From Mesorhizobium loti R88b (GTDB lineage Bacteria > Pseudomonadota > Alphaproteobacteria > Rhizobiales > Rhizobiaceae): a stretch of DNA of 64,000 nucleotides. Of this stretch, positions 45,083 through 55,889 are shown piece by piece (within the stretch, counting starts at the first letter, position 1; each line of letters starts with the position of its first letter). Location: positions 5,333,001-5,397,000 of the forward strand of contig NZ_CP033367.1 in the NCBI RefSeq assembly GCF_013170845.1. Direction: 5' to 3'. Both the position numbers and the translations under genes were made by a program. Below the pieces are notes generated by a model. That model was given only the letters and a program-made list of their open reading frames with translations, had not been told where the DNA came from and did not search any database.

Positions 45083-45694
45083 ATGAACACGATTCGATCC
45101 GTCTGCGTCTATTGCGGCTCGTCACCGGGCCGCGATGAAATCTATGCGAAGGCCGGACACCTGCTTGGGCGCTCGATTGCCAAAGCAGGCTTGCGGCTGG
45201 TTTATGGCGGCGGCACCAAAGGCATCATGGGCGCCGTCGCCGAAGGCACGCTCAAGGCCGGCGGCAAGGTCACCGGCATCATTCCCCGCTTCCTGATCAA
45301 CAAGGAGGCAACTGAAACCGCGCTTGACCGGCTCGACGAGTTGCTGATCACCGACAACATGCATGAGCGCAAACACAAGATGTTCGAGAAATCCGACGCC
45401 TTTGTGGCGCTGCCGGGCGGCATCGGCACAGTCGAGGAGATCGTCGAGATCATGACCTGGGCGCAACTTGGCCATCACCGCAAGCCGATCGTCTTCGGCA
45501 ATGTCAACGGATTCTGGGACCCGATGCTGTCGTTGCTTGATCACATGGCGGCAGAGGGTTTCATCCATACTGCAAAACGCGTTCAGCCATTGGTGATCGA
45601 CGATCCGGAAGCAATCGTCGCCGCCATCATGGTGGCAGGTTCTTCCGTCGATGCGCCGACCGAGGGCGTGCAGTCAGTGATAGACAAGATGTAG
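45083..45694 (+). CDS. LOG family nucleotide 5'-monophosphate phosphoribohydrolase
   Basis: 203 aa. TIGR00730-type lysine-decarboxylase-like fold. Diagnostic PGGIGTVEEIVE (about residues 112-123), with LVYGGGTKGIMGAVAEG near the N-terminus. These enzymes release free bases from nucleoside monophosphates and in plants and some bacteria produce active cytokinins. Whether this one acts on cytokinin or on housekeeping nucleotides cannot be read from the sequence. Confidence 0.88.
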   Translation: MNTIRSVCVYCGSSPGRDEIYAKAGHLLGRSIAKAGLRLVYGGGTKGIMGAVAEGTLKAGGKVTGIIPRFLINKEATETALDRLDELLITDNMHERKHKMFEKSDAFVALPGGIGTVEEIVEIMTWAQLGHHRKPIVFGNVNGFWDPMLSLLDHMAAEGFIHTAKRVQPLVIDDPEAIVAAIMVAGSSVDAPTEGVQSVIDKM

Positions 45695-45721
45695 GGAATA
45701 GGCCGTAGGGAATAGGGCTTG

Positions 45722-45745
45722 CCTACTGCCTACTGCCTACTGCCC
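45722..45745. repeat. CCTACTG tandem repeat at a LysR 3' end
   Basis: Three copies of CCTACTG plus a partial copy. Just upstream is GTAGGGAATAGGCCGTAGGGAATAGGG. The stop of the LysR gene (TAG) and its last residues are encoded within the repeat, so a change in copy number would alter the C-terminus. Confidence 0.7.
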
Positions 45746-46613
45746 TCCGCAAATCCCCAATCACCGCCCGCCGGTCCTGCCGCCGCCAGGCCAGATGAAT
45801 AGAAACCGTGCGGTCGAACCATGGCAGATCGCGAAACACGATCCGCGGCGGTGCTGCGGCACGCAGGCTGGATTGCACCGTCGCCAGGCCAAGGCCTGCG
45901 CTGACCAGGCCGAGCGAAGTCAGCGGATCGGCTGTTTCATAGGCGATGTCGGGCAGAAAGCCGGCCTTGGCGCAAGCGGCGAGGAATTGGCCGCGATTGG
46001 TGTCGTCAGGCTGGCGCACCACGGTGATCCAGGTGCGGCCATCGAGGTGCCCCGGCCCGATGTCTGACATCTCGACAAGCGGATCATCTTCGGGGATCGC
46101 CAGCACCAGCGGCTCGCACCGCACCAACATGCTTTCGATGTCCGGATCGTCGGCAGGGGCCGGAGCGTAGACGAAGCCGAGATCGAGCACACGCTGCCGC
46201 AGATCCTCAAACTGCGCCGCCGTGCGACTGCTCCTGAGCTGAAGATGGAAATCGGGCCGCTCACGGCGAAATTGCCTGAGCATCTCAGCCACAAGCCCGG
46301 CATGCACGGCGCCTTCGACATAGCCGATGGCGAGCCGGCCGACCGCACCGCTAGCCAGGTTGCGACCGAACTCCTCCACACGTCGCGCATTGGCGAGCAG
46401 CGCGCGGGCTTCGCTGAGGAAGGCGCGCCCCTCGACATTGAGATGAACCCGTTGCTTGGTCCGTTCGAACAGAGCAACGCCCAGTTGCTCCTCAAGCTGC
46501 ATGATCTGCCGGCTGAGCGGCGATTGCGAAATATGCAGGATTTCGGCGGCACGGCCGACATTGCCGGTTTCGGCGACGGTGACGAAATATCTGATCTGGC
46601 GCAGGTCGAACAT
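45723..46613 (-). CDS. LysR family regulator, divergent from a YciI-like gene
   Basis: 296 aa. Winged helix (MFDLRQIRYFVTVAETGNVGRAAEI in two halves, SQSPLSRQIMQLEEQL) and a periplasmic-protein-like effector domain (LAIGYVEGAVHAGLVAEML), similar to BenM/CatM-like regulators of aromatic catabolism. The last residues AVGSRQ are encoded in a tandem repeat. Divergent from a small muconolactone isomerase-like gene at 46725. Inducer unknown. Confidence 0.9.
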   Translation of the reverse strand: MFDLRQIRYFVTVAETGNVGRAAEILHISQSPLSRQIMQLEEQLGVALFERTKQRVHLNVEGRAFLSEARALLANARRVEEFGRNLASGAVGRLAIGYVEGAVHAGLVAEMLRQFRRERPDFHLQLRSSRTAAQFEDLRQRVLDLGFVYAPAPADDPDIESMLVRCEPLVLAIPEDDPLVEMSDIGPGHLDGRTWITVVRQPDDTNRGQFLAACAKAGFLPDIAYETADPLTSLGLVSAGLGLATVQSSLRAAAPPRIVFRDLPWFDRTVSIHLAWRRQDRRAVIGDLRRAVGSRQ

Positions 46614-46634
46614 TTTCCTCCGAAGCTTCAAGTC

Positions 46635-46663
46635 CTGATAGGTCTCAACTTTAGCCTAATCAG
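46635..46663. promoter_or_regulatory. imperfect inverted repeat, LysR operator candidate
   Basis: CTGATAGG ... CCTAATCAG in the 111-bp divergent promoter region. The arms match except for one extra base in the right arm. Confidence 0.4.
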
Positions 46664-46724
46664 TCTTGGACAGTCTGACCAGCCAAAAGCAATAATCGGT
46701 CATCCCAACCCAGAGGAGACCGAC

Positions 46725-47015
46725 ATGCAGTTCTTTGCCCTTCTTACCCGCAACACCGCAAAGTTCAGCGACGCTGACTTCGCACCGCTCCTGCCCGGCG
46801 AGGCCGAGCAGCGGCGCACGCTCTATGCCGAAGGCGCTGTGCGCCAGGTCTGGAACCGCGGCGACATTCCCGGCAGCGGCATGATGTTGGAGGCGGCCGA
46901 CGACGCCGAAGTGCGCGGCCATCTCGCCACTTTGCCGCTGATCAAGGCCGGCATGATGGACATCGCCGTGATCGTGCCGCTCAACCCCTATCCCGGTTTT
47001 GGGCCGAAGCGCTGA
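46725..47015 (+). CDS. YciI/muconolactone isomerase-like protein
   Basis: 96 aa from ATG 46725, which has AGAGGAGACC upstream. Ferredoxin-like dimeric fold (MQFFALLTRNTAKFSDADF; RTLYAEGAVRQVWNRGDIP; GMMLEAADDAEVRGHLATL; GMMDIAVIVPLNPYPGF). Muconolactone isomerase fold, which fits the CatR/BenM-like LysR gene next to it, but no other catechol-pathway gene is in the window. Function unproven. Confidence 0.75.
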   Translation: MQFFALLTRNTAKFSDADFAPLLPGEAEQRRTLYAEGAVRQVWNRGDIPGSGMMLEAADDAEVRGHLATLPLIKAGMMDIAVIVPLNPYPGFGPKR

Positions 47016-47031
47016 ATTACCTCAATCGCGA

Positions 47032-47061
47032 GTGGTGACGGCGCAGGCGCGCCGTCACCAC
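47032..47061 (+). terminator. 11-bp hairpin after the YciI-like gene
   Basis: GTGGTGACGGC ... GCCGTCACCAC, extendable to 13 bp, starting 16 bp after the stop. It lacks a T-run; CGCTTA follows. Confidence 0.5.
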
Positions 47062-47189
47062 GCTTACTGCTCGACACAGTGTGATCGACCGTCAAGAAAC
47101 TGTCACACGAAACCGGCTTCTCGCATGCTAAAACCTGGCAGTTGAGCCGCTAGCGCGGTTCGTTGCTTGGACCATCTGGAGAAGCGACA

Positions 47190-48188
47190 ATGAATATCGC
47201 CCTCCCCGCCGAAGGCACTGATCTTTCGCCCTATTTGCCCGATGAACACGGGCTGTTCTTCATCTACCATTTCACCGCTGAAGGTTCCCGTACCAAGGAC
47301 CCCGCGCAAGCACTTTGGACCTGGCGCAGCTACCAGATCACCGATCTCCACGCCCGCCAGGAAATCGCTGCCGAGCAGGCTCTGCCGGCCCCGGCGCGCG
47401 ATGCATTCCTGGCACCCAGCCATGGCTGCCACATCGACTATGAGGATGGTTGGCTCTATGGCGATCTGCCTGATCTCAAGCACGACTTTTCGGAAGCGCG
47501 CGGGCTCGTCCATTTCCGCTTCGCCTTCAACGACACGATGCTGATCGGCGCCCGTAAGCAGCCGTTGGAATCGGTCGACGCGGTCCGCAAGGTGGTGGAA
47601 AATGGGGCTCGGAAATTCCGCTCGCCGGCGGACCTGATCGAGGCGGTCATGGGCCAGTCGCTCGATGGCATGGCGATCGAACTTGGCAAGCTCGGCGACA
47701 CGCTCGACGGCATCGAGGACCGCGTCGTGCGCGATGCATGGCACAATGAGCGGCAAGCGCTGGTCGAGGCGCGCCGGCAGCTGGTGGTGATCCACCGGCA
47801 GATGGCGACGCTCACAAACCTGTTCCGGCATCTCGACCATTCGCATCGCGACGAGTTGCCTGACCCGATCAACGACATGGCGGCCCGGCTCTCGCACCGG
47901 GCGCAGACGCTCTATCATGACGGAGAGCAGTTGCAGGCGCGCACGAGGCTTTTGCAGGACGAGCTGATGGCCAAGCTGACGATGCAGTCGAACCAGTTGC
48001 TCTATGTTCTCTCGGTCATGACAGCGGTGCTGCTGCCGATGACCATTATCTCAGGTCTTTTCGGCATGAATGTGGGCGGGCTGCCGCTGGTCGACACGCC
48101 AGCGGGCTTCTGGGTGGTGACGGCTGTGTCGGTGGTTATCGCTTTGGCCACCTACCTGTTCGTCAGGCGGCTCGGCCGGGGACTGTAG
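47190..48188 (+). CDS. ZntB/CorA family divalent metal transporter
   Basis: 332 aa from ATG 47190 with GGAGAAGC upstream (TTG 47163 in frame is unsupported). Long N-terminal cytoplasmic funnel domain, then two C-terminal helices with the GMN signature in LFGMNVGGLPL and end FVRRLGRG. ZntB exports or imports zinc coupled to protons in studied bacteria; other CorA members carry magnesium. Substrate not determined here. Confidence 0.88.
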   Translation: MNIALPAEGTDLSPYLPDEHGLFFIYHFTAEGSRTKDPAQALWTWRSYQITDLHARQEIAAEQALPAPARDAFLAPSHGCHIDYEDGWLYGDLPDLKHDFSEARGLVHFRFAFNDTMLIGARKQPLESVDAVRKVVENGARKFRSPADLIEAVMGQSLDGMAIELGKLGDTLDGIEDRVVRDAWHNERQALVEARRQLVVIHRQMATLTNLFRHLDHSHRDELPDPINDMAARLSHRAQTLYHDGEQLQARTRLLQDELMAKLTMQSNQLLYVLSVMTAVLLPMTIISGLFGMNVGGLPLVDTPAGFWVVTAVSVVIALATYLFVRRLGRGL

Positions 48189-48221
48189 CGGCAGCCGGTC
48201 GGCAATGTCTTGCACCGAAGC

Positions 48222-49139
48222 CTATCGGGCAGCCGCTTTGCGCGCTGTCGTCAGCATCGACCAGGAATAGATCGCGAGCGCTGCCCAGATCAGGGCAAAG
48301 GCGACGGCCTGGGTGGTGCCGAACGGCTCATCGAAGATCAGCACAGCGATGAGGAACACCATGGTCGGCGCGATGTATTGCATGATGCCGATGGTGGAGA
48401 GCCGCAACAGCTTGGCGCCGAAAGCAAAGAGCAGAAGCGGTATCGATGTGATTGGACCGCAGCCAATCAGCAGCGCCGTATCGGTACCGCTGCTTGACAC
48501 GATATGGTCCTGCCCGGTCGCGATCAGGTAGACGATGTAACCGAGCGCCGGCACCGATAGCAACAAGACCTCCACAAGGAATCCCGGGCTCGGGCCGATG
48601 GGCAACGTCTTGCGGAAGAAGCCATAGGCGGCGAACGAAAACGCCAGCGCCAGCGAAACCCAGGGCAGCTTGCCGCCCTCGATGGTCAGCACAGTCACCG
48701 CCACCGCCGCCAGCACCACGGCCGCGATCTGCAAACGGTTGAGCCGTTCGCCAAGCAGCAGCGCACCGACCACAACGACCACCAGCGGGTTGATATAATA
48801 GCCGAGCGCGGTCTCGACGGTGCGGTCGACGGCGATCGCCCAGACATAGATGCCCCAGTTGACCGAGATGAGCGCGGCCGTCAGCGCGGCCATGGCGATG
48901 GTGCGCGGCGAGCGAATTGCGGCCTTGAAATCCGCTGTGCGGCCGGCCCAGACCAGAACCACTGCCGCGATCGGCACGGACCAGACGATGCGGTGAGCAA
49001 TCACCTCGGCAAGCGGCAAATGGGCCACGGCCTTCATGTAGAAAGGCAGCAATCCCCACAAGAGATAGGCACCCAGCGCCAGCAGGAAGCCACGGCGGGC
49101 TTGTGAATCTGCGTCGAGGGCAATTGCTTCAGTGGCCAT
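48222..49139 (-). CDS. rarD: RarD-type EamA transporter
   Basis: 305 aa, ten helices. The family block LLWGLLPFYMKAVAHL at the N-terminus, EVIAHRIVWSVP and LSTIGIMQYIAPTMVFLIAV near the end are typical of RarD. In Gram-negatives it is linked to chloramphenicol sensitivity, but transport substrate is unknown. Confidence 0.88.
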   Translation of the reverse strand: MATEAIALDADSQARRGFLLALGAYLLWGLLPFYMKAVAHLPLAEVIAHRIVWSVPIAAVVLVWAGRTADFKAAIRSPRTIAMAALTAALISVNWGIYVWAIAVDRTVETALGYYINPLVVVVVGALLLGERLNRLQIAAVVLAAVAVTVLTIEGGKLPWVSLALAFSFAAYGFFRKTLPIGPSPGFLVEVLLLSVPALGYIVYLIATGQDHIVSSSGTDTALLIGCGPITSIPLLLFAFGAKLLRLSTIGIMQYIAPTMVFLIAVLIFDEPFGTTQAVAFALIWAALAIYSWSMLTTARKAAAR

Positions 49140-49275
49140 GGGCCAACGCTATGGCCCAGTAGTCTTGGCAAGACCATCGCAAAGTTCTGATGGATCAATG
49201 GACTTTCGCTGATGGTTCAAGCGGCTGCCTTCGAAGACCTGCGTCCCCGAGAGCTATGGCAGCAAACTTGTCAGC

Positions 49276-49815
49276 TCATTTTTGGATGGGCTTCTCGACA
49301 AGCTCAAAGAACAGCCTGTCGGGCGCGCGCTCATCATGCCTGAAGCCCGTCAGCTCTGCGGCAAGATCGAGAGGAATGTCGAAAACGGAGTCGACTCCTG
49401 AGCGTTTGGAATCTTCTTTATCCTGTTTTGAAAAGGCCGCCTGCCTTAGGCTTTCAAAGGATGTTGGGAGATCACCTGTGGTATGAAGGTCCCTGACGTT
49501 CTTGTCGCCGCTATGCCATACTCTCCAGATGTTCTTTCCGCTGCTCCAAAGTTCGGCGCGAGCGAACATCGCATGTTCTTCTATGTGCACGACGACCATT
49601 TCCCTGCCCTGCGAGAACGCCGACAGATAGCTGTCGGGAGGATTGGGAAAGCTGCAGTAGCCCAGGATGATAATCGCCCAATTCTTTTCGCTGCGATAAG
49701 CGTTCACCGTGGCATCGAAATCTTCCGACGAACTACCGACTTCCCTGCCGAACAAGGCTGCGGCTTCCTTGATCCCGTAACCGCGGAAGCCAAACCAGCT
49801 TATCGAGAAGCCCAC
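49276..49815 (-). CDS. orphan protein of unknown function, GC-poor
   Basis: 179 aa, GTG start at 49815, preceded by GGAG seven bases upstream that lies in the last codons of cimA; cimA ends four bases before. It is probably translated from the cimA message. The chain is soluble, aromatic-rich at the N-terminus (MGFSISWFGFRGYGIK), with no signal peptide, membrane helix or known motif. GC content looks lower and codon use less biased than in neighbouring genes, which suggests acquisition. No family was recognised. Confidence 0.6.
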   Translation of the reverse strand: MGFSISWFGFRGYGIKEAAALFGREVGSSSEDFDATVNAYRSEKNWAIIILGYCSFPNPPDSYLSAFSQGREMVVVHIEEHAMFARAELWSSGKNIWRVWHSGDKNVRDLHTTGDLPTSFESLRQAAFSKQDKEDSKRSGVDSVFDIPLDLAAELTGFRHDERAPDRLFFELVEKPIQK

Positions 49816-49819
49816 GTGC

Positions 49820-51436
49820 CTACTCCGCCGCCACCAGCCCAGCCATCTCGCGGTTCTTCATCAGCTTGTAGACAATTGAATCCATGAGCGCCTGGAACGA
49901 AGCGTCGATGATGTTTTCGGAAACCCCGACCGTCCACCAGCGCGCACCGGTGCCGTCATGAGATTCGATCAGCACGCGGGTGATGGCCTCGGTGCCACCA
50001 TTGAGGATACGCACCTTGAAGTCGGCGAGCTCGAGGTCGACGATCTCGCTCTGGTATTTGCCGAGGTCCTTGCGCAGCGCGATGTCGAGCGCGTTGACCG
50101 GGCCATGCCCTTCGGCGACCGACATCTTCTCCTCGCCGTCGACCTCGACCTTCACGATCGCTTCGGAGACCGTCTTCAGCTGACCGTTGGCGTCGAAGCG
50201 GCGCTCGACCATGCAGCGAAACGAAGTGACGTTGAAGAATTCCGGCAGGCCATGCAGCATCTTGCGAGCGAGTAGCTCGAAGGACGCATCGGCGCCCTCA
50301 TAGGCATAGCCCTCTGCCTCGCGTTCCTTAACCACCGCAATCAGCGCGTCGAGCCGGTGATCGTCCCTGGGCACGTCGATACCGCGTCGCTTCAGCTCGG
50401 CGAGGAAATTGGCCTTGCCGCCCTGATCGGAGACCATGACGCGGCGGCGGTTGCCGACGGATTCGGGGGGCACATGCTCATAGGTCGCCGGCTCCTTGGC
50501 CAGTGCGGAGGCATGGATGCCTGCCTTGGTGGCGAAGGCCGAGGCGCCGACATAGGGCGCCTGCGCTTCCGGGGCGCGGTTCAGCAATTCGTCGAAGGCA
50601 CGGGACAGTCTGGAGATGCCCGTCAGCGCCTCGGTCGAAATGCCTGATACAAAACGATCGGCAAAGGCCGGCTTCAACGCCAGCGTCGGCACGATCGAGA
50701 TCAGATTGGCATTGCCGCAGCGCTCGCCAATGCCGTTCAGCGTGCCCTGGATCTGACGCACCCCGGCCTCGACGGCGGCCAACGAATTGGCAACCGCCTG
50801 GCCGGTGTCGTCATGGGCGTGGATGCCCAGATGATCGCCCGGTATGCCTGATGCGATGACCTTGTCGACGATGACGCGTACTTCCGAAGGCTGCGCGCCG
50901 CCATTGGTGTCGCACAGCACCACCCAGCGTGCGCCGGCATCATAGGCGGTCCTCGCGCAGGCCAGCGTATAGTCGGGATTGGCCTTGAAGCCGTCGAAGA
51001 AATGCTCGCAGTCGACCATTGCCTCCTTGCCCGAAGCGATTGCCGCTTCGACCGAGGCCTTGATCGAGTCAAGGTTCTCCTCGTTGGTGCAGCCGAGCGC
51101 GACGCGGACATGATAGTCCCAGCTCTTGGCGACAAAGCAGATGGCGTCCGACTTCGACTGCACGAGGGCAGCAAGGCCGGGATCGTTGGACGCCGACACC
51201 CCTGCCCGCTTGGTCATGCCGAAGGCGACGAATTTGGCCCGTGCCGTGCGTTTCTGCTGAAAGAACGCAGTGTCAGTCGGGTTGGCGCCGGGATAGCCGC
51301 CCTCGACATAGTCCATGCCGAATGCGTCGAGCAGTTTTGCAATCGCGATCTTGTCCTCGACGGAAAAGTCGATGCCCGGCGTCTGCTGACCATCGCGCAG
51401 TGTGGTGTCGAAGAGATAGAGGCGTTGCTTTGTCAT
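49820..51436 (-). CDS. cimA: (R)-citramalate synthase CimA
   Basis: 538 aa. Alpha-isopropylmalate synthase family catalytic barrel: LFDTTLRDGQQTPGIDFS at the N-terminus, metal HxH in LGIHAHDDTGQAVAN, and the C-terminal regulatory domain (SEIVDLELADFKVRI) that takes allosteric feedback from branched-chain amino acids. The size fits CimA rather than LeuA. Citramalate synthase condenses pyruvate with acetyl-CoA to feed isoleucine synthesis without threonine; in some alphaproteobacteria the enzyme is described as 2-isopropylmalate synthase. The assignment over LeuA is likely but not proven. Confidence 0.85.
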   Translation of the reverse strand: MTKQRLYLFDTTLRDGQQTPGIDFSVEDKIAIAKLLDAFGMDYVEGGYPGANPTDTAFFQQKRTARAKFVAFGMTKRAGVSASNDPGLAALVQSKSDAICFVAKSWDYHVRVALGCTNEENLDSIKASVEAAIASGKEAMVDCEHFFDGFKANPDYTLACARTAYDAGARWVVLCDTNGGAQPSEVRVIVDKVIASGIPGDHLGIHAHDDTGQAVANSLAAVEAGVRQIQGTLNGIGERCGNANLISIVPTLALKPAFADRFVSGISTEALTGISRLSRAFDELLNRAPEAQAPYVGASAFATKAGIHASALAKEPATYEHVPPESVGNRRRVMVSDQGGKANFLAELKRRGIDVPRDDHRLDALIAVVKEREAEGYAYEGADASFELLARKMLHGLPEFFNVTSFRCMVERRFDANGQLKTVSEAIVKVEVDGEEKMSVAEGHGPVNALDIALRKDLGKYQSEIVDLELADFKVRILNGGTEAITRVLIESHDGTGARWWTVGVSENIIDASFQALMDSIVYKLMKNREMAGLVAAE

Positions 51437-51482
51437 GGCTGCGTGGGTGCCTGCGCACCCTCCTCTGGCCCGGAGGCCGATG

Positions 51483-52911
<1,429 letters not shown>

Positions 52912-52915
<4 letters not shown>

Positions 52916-53403
52916 GTTTTTTTCTCCGGCGGCCATTGGTCGGTATCGTGGTCGGGATGCTGGTAGGAGACGAGATCGGCGAGGTATGGAGCCGACGACA
53001 TGTCGGCCATCGTGTCCTCGCCAGGCAGGTCCGGAATGGTGTCGACGTAGGGCAGTTTTGCCTCGGTGCCCCACTGCATCGACGGTACGATTTCCGCAGG
53101 ATTGTCGAACGCACCGATGGCCAGCCCGACACCATCCGGTGCGGTGAAGGTCAGCGGTGTGCCGCAATTGGCGCAAAAACCGCGATCGACATGGCTCGAT
53201 GAGCGGAAATATTTCGGCTCGCCACGCGTCCAGTCGAGCCTGGCGCCGCGCACCGACACCAGCGGCGCGTAGAACGAGCCGAACGCCTTCTGGCACATGC
53301 GGCAATGGCAGACCGATGCGTCGCCAAGCGCGCCCTCGACGCGGAAACGGACCGCACCGCATTGGCAGCCGCCGGTATAGATCGGCCGGTTGTCGAGGCT
53401 CAT
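52912..53403 (-). CDS. GFA-type protein, copy 2
   Basis: 163 aa from ATG 53403 (53415 possible). Same Cys clusters as its neighbour: GGCQCGAVRF, CHCRMCQKAFGSF and FCANCGTPLTF, and the same overall spacing, so it arose by duplication. The difference is mainly in the C-terminal 40 residues, which carry an extra LPGEDTMADMSSAPYL segment. Formaldehyde-linked function is family-based only. Confidence 0.85.
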
Positions 53404-53424
53404 GCCCGCCTCCAAATCATGGGT

Positions 53425-53811
53425 TCACTCCGGCGCATGGCAGACGGCCTCGACATTGTTGCCGTCGGGATCGAAGACGAAGGCACCATAGTAATTCGCA
53501 TGATAGTGCGGGCGCAGACCCGGTCCGCCATTGTCCTTGCCGCCGGCGGCAAGAGCCGCGGCATGGAAGGCTTCGACTTCGGCACGGCTACGCGCGGTGA
53601 AGGCGACATGCTGATGGGCCTTCTGGCCATCCTTGCCTTCCTGCAACCAGAACACCGGCCGATCACGGCCGTAGCCGCCAACCTTGGCACCGCCGGTGTA
53701 CTCCAGCGGCACCATATAAAGCAGCGAGGCACCAAGCGGCGCCATTGCCTTGTCGTAGAAAGCCTTCGAAGCGTCGAAATCGGCAACGTCGATGCCGAGA
53801 TGGTCGATCAT
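53425..53811 (-). CDS. VOC (glyoxalase-like) family protein
   Basis: 128 aa. Single vicinal-oxygen-chelate domain: [20 protein letters not shown] at the start, [20 protein letters not shown] in the middle and [12 protein letters not shown] at the end. Candidate metal ligands are His4, the His in QHVAF and Glu in NNVEAV. Its start ATG overlaps the cysS stop by four bases. Substrate unknown. Confidence 0.85.
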   Translation of the reverse strand: MIDHLGIDVADFDASKAFYDKAMAPLGASLLYMVPLEYTGGAKVGGYGRDRPVFWLQEGKDGQKAHQHVAFTARSRAEVEAFHAAALAAGGKDNGGPGLRPHYHANYYGAFVFDPDGNNVEAVCHAPE

Positions 53812-55241
53812 CTTTTTACCTCCCAGGTGGTGATGCGTTCTCCAGTGGCCGGATCCTTGCCGTCCTTCAACTGCACGCCTTGCGCCAAAAGGTCGTCGCG
53901 CACACGATCGGCTTCGGCCCAGTTCTTGGCAGCGATGAGCGCGAGACGATTGGCGATTGCCTTGGCGACCTTGTCCTCATCGACCTCTGCCGAGGCCACA
54001 TCGAAGCCAAGGAACAGCAGCGACGCCTTTAGTGCAGCGGCAGCCTCGTTGCCCTCAGTCGCTTCGCCGGCCAACTGCGTCAAGACCTGGAAGGCAGCGT
54101 AAGTGGCGAGGTCATCCGACAGCGCATCGATGATCTCCGCCGGCAACTGCCCGGCCACTGGTGCCAAATCCGCCGCGCGTTTCCATTTGCGCAGCGTGTT
54201 CTCCGCCTCCTCCAGCTTACGCACGGAAAAGTCGATCGGCTCGCGGTAGTGCGTCATCAACATCGCCAGCCGCAGGACATCGCCCGGCCACCGGCGACCG
54301 CCAAAGGTCTCGGTCTCCAGCAGCTCGTGGATCGAGTAGAAATTGCCGAGGCTCTTCGACATCTTCTGCCCTTCGACCTGCAGGAAGCCGTTGTGCATCC
54401 AGACATTGGCCATGACTGATGTGCCGTGGGCGCAGCGCGACTGGGCGATCTCGTTCTCATGGTGTGGGAAGATCAGGTCGAGGCCGCCGCCATGGATGTC
54501 GAACACCTCGCCGAGATAGGCTGCCGACATTGCCGAGCATTCGATGTGCCAGCCTGGCCTGCCCCTGCCCCAGGGCGAATTCCAGCCCGGCTCTTCCGGC
54601 GACGACAGTTTCCACAGCACGAAGTCGCCGGGGTTTTTCTTGTGGGCGTCCACCGCGATGCGGGCGCCGGCCTGCTGCTCGTCGAGATTGCGCTTCGACA
54701 ATTGCCCATAGTCCGGCATCGATACCGTGTCGAACAGCACTTCGCCTGCGGCGACATAGGCATGGCCGCGTTCGATCAGGCTTCGAATCAAGGTGATCAT
54801 GTCGGCCTTGCCGTCGGCGCGCGGCTCGACGAATTCCGTGGCGCGCGGTTCGACCGTCGGCTCCAGGCAACCGAGCGTGGCGACATCCCGGTGGAACTGG
54901 TCGGCGGTCTTTTCGGTCACCCGCCGTATCGCTTCGTTAAGCGAAAGCGTCCCCGAAGCGATCTCGCCACCGAAATCACGCAGGGCGCGCGCATTGATCT
55001 TGTCGTCGACGTCGGTGATGTTGCGCACATAGGTGACATGCGTCTCGCCATAGAGATGACGCAGCAAGCGAAACAGCACGTCGAAGACGATCACCGGCCT
55101 GGCGTTGCCGATATGGGCGAAGTCGTAGACGGTCGGGCCGCAGACATACATGCGGACATTCTGCGCATCGATCGGAACGAAATCCTGTTTCGTGCGCGTC
55201 AGCGTGTTGTAGAGGCGCAGACCTTGCGATGCGTCGGACAT
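53808..55241 (-). CDS. cysS: cysteinyl-tRNA synthetase
   Basis: 477 aa from ATG 55241; the longer frame to 55514 has no start support. Class I synthetase: [17 protein letters not shown] (HIGN, with zinc-binding Cys), GWHIECSAM, zinc ligand His in LIFPHHENE, and KMSKSLGN (about residue 296). Joins cysteine to tRNA-Cys. It heads a run of overlapping genes (VOC, GFA, GFA, pip), of which the first overlaps it by four bases. Confidence 0.96.
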   Translation of the reverse strand: MSDASQGLRLYNTLTRTKQDFVPIDAQNVRMYVCGPTVYDFAHIGNARPVIVFDVLFRLLRHLYGETHVTYVRNITDVDDKINARALRDFGGEIASGTLSLNEAIRRVTEKTADQFHRDVATLGCLEPTVEPRATEFVEPRADGKADMITLIRSLIERGHAYVAAGEVLFDTVSMPDYGQLSKRNLDEQQAGARIAVDAHKKNPGDFVLWKLSSPEEPGWNSPWGRGRPGWHIECSAMSAAYLGEVFDIHGGGLDLIFPHHENEIAQSRCAHGTSVMANVWMHNGFLQVEGQKMSKSLGNFYSIHELLETETFGGRRWPGDVLRLAMLMTHYREPIDFSVRKLEEAENTLRKWKRAADLAPVAGQLPAEIIDALSDDLATYAAFQVLTQLAGEATEGNEAAAALKASLLFLGFDVASAEVDEDKVAKAIANRLALIAAKNWAEADRVRDDLLAQGVQLKDGKDPATGERITTWEVKR

Positions 55242-55653
55242 TCCATGCCTTCCCGGTTCAGAACTTAATCTGGATGGAGCCAAGCCGCGCCGAGGCGCAT
55301 CCGGACTCCAGCCTGCTGGCCGGGGCGTTTGTCCAATCTGGGGAAAGATGAGGCGAAAACGTCCGGACCAGCGCGAGGCTAGCCAATAATGCAAATGCCA
55401 CAAATGGCGAAAGACGTTTTCATGGGCGGCTTTATCGCCTTGGTCAGTGTTGCCGTCAAGCCGCTGATCCCAGGAAAAACGTCGCCGGAACTGGCAAACT
55501 CGTCGCTCGATCACGCGGAATCAGCCAGTGAAACATTTTATTAAACATGTCGGCACAGTCATGAAACATTCGCCCGCTAGATCACCAGACGTCACGATTT
55601 GGTCGGAATCAGTCATCAAACCCAGACACGAAAACGTTACCAGGGAAGAGAAT
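55242..55653. other. 412-bp intergenic region upstream of cysS and the 51-aa gene
   Basis: Divergent promoter region between cysS and a small gene. It contains direct repeats of GAAACATT (near 55530 and 55562) and an open frame in phase with the 51-aa protein from 55528, with no ribosome binding site. No promoter could be placed with confidence; nothing else is recognised. Confidence 0.4.
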
Positions 55654-55809
55654 ATGTCTCGAAGCAAGCAAGAAGCCAACCGCGCCAATCAACCGGCGCT
55701 GGCCAACCACTATCGCGCAATCGGCCCGGCCGCGATCGTCGCTGCCCTTCTTCACACCGCGAAGAAGAAGAAGCCGGCACCCAAGATCGTATCGCCCCGC
55801 GCTGCCTGA
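55654..55809 (+). CDS. very small basic protein, 51 aa, unknown function
   Basis: ATG 55654 has GGGAAGAG a few bases upstream. A short hydrophobic stretch (AIGPAAIVAALLHTA) is followed by KKKKPAPKIV. High positive charge and lack of family match. An in-frame ATG at 55528 would give 93 aa, but the added sequence looks non-coding. Might be an annotation artefact. Confidence 0.45.
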   Translation: MSRSKQEANRANQPALANHYRAIGPAAIVAALLHTAKKKKPAPKIVSPRAA

Positions 55810-55889
55810 AGCGATGTGCGACCGGCGCCAACGGCGCCGTGCATGAGGCGCTCATCCACGCCTCCAGATAACAGCTTCAGTCTTTTGCT

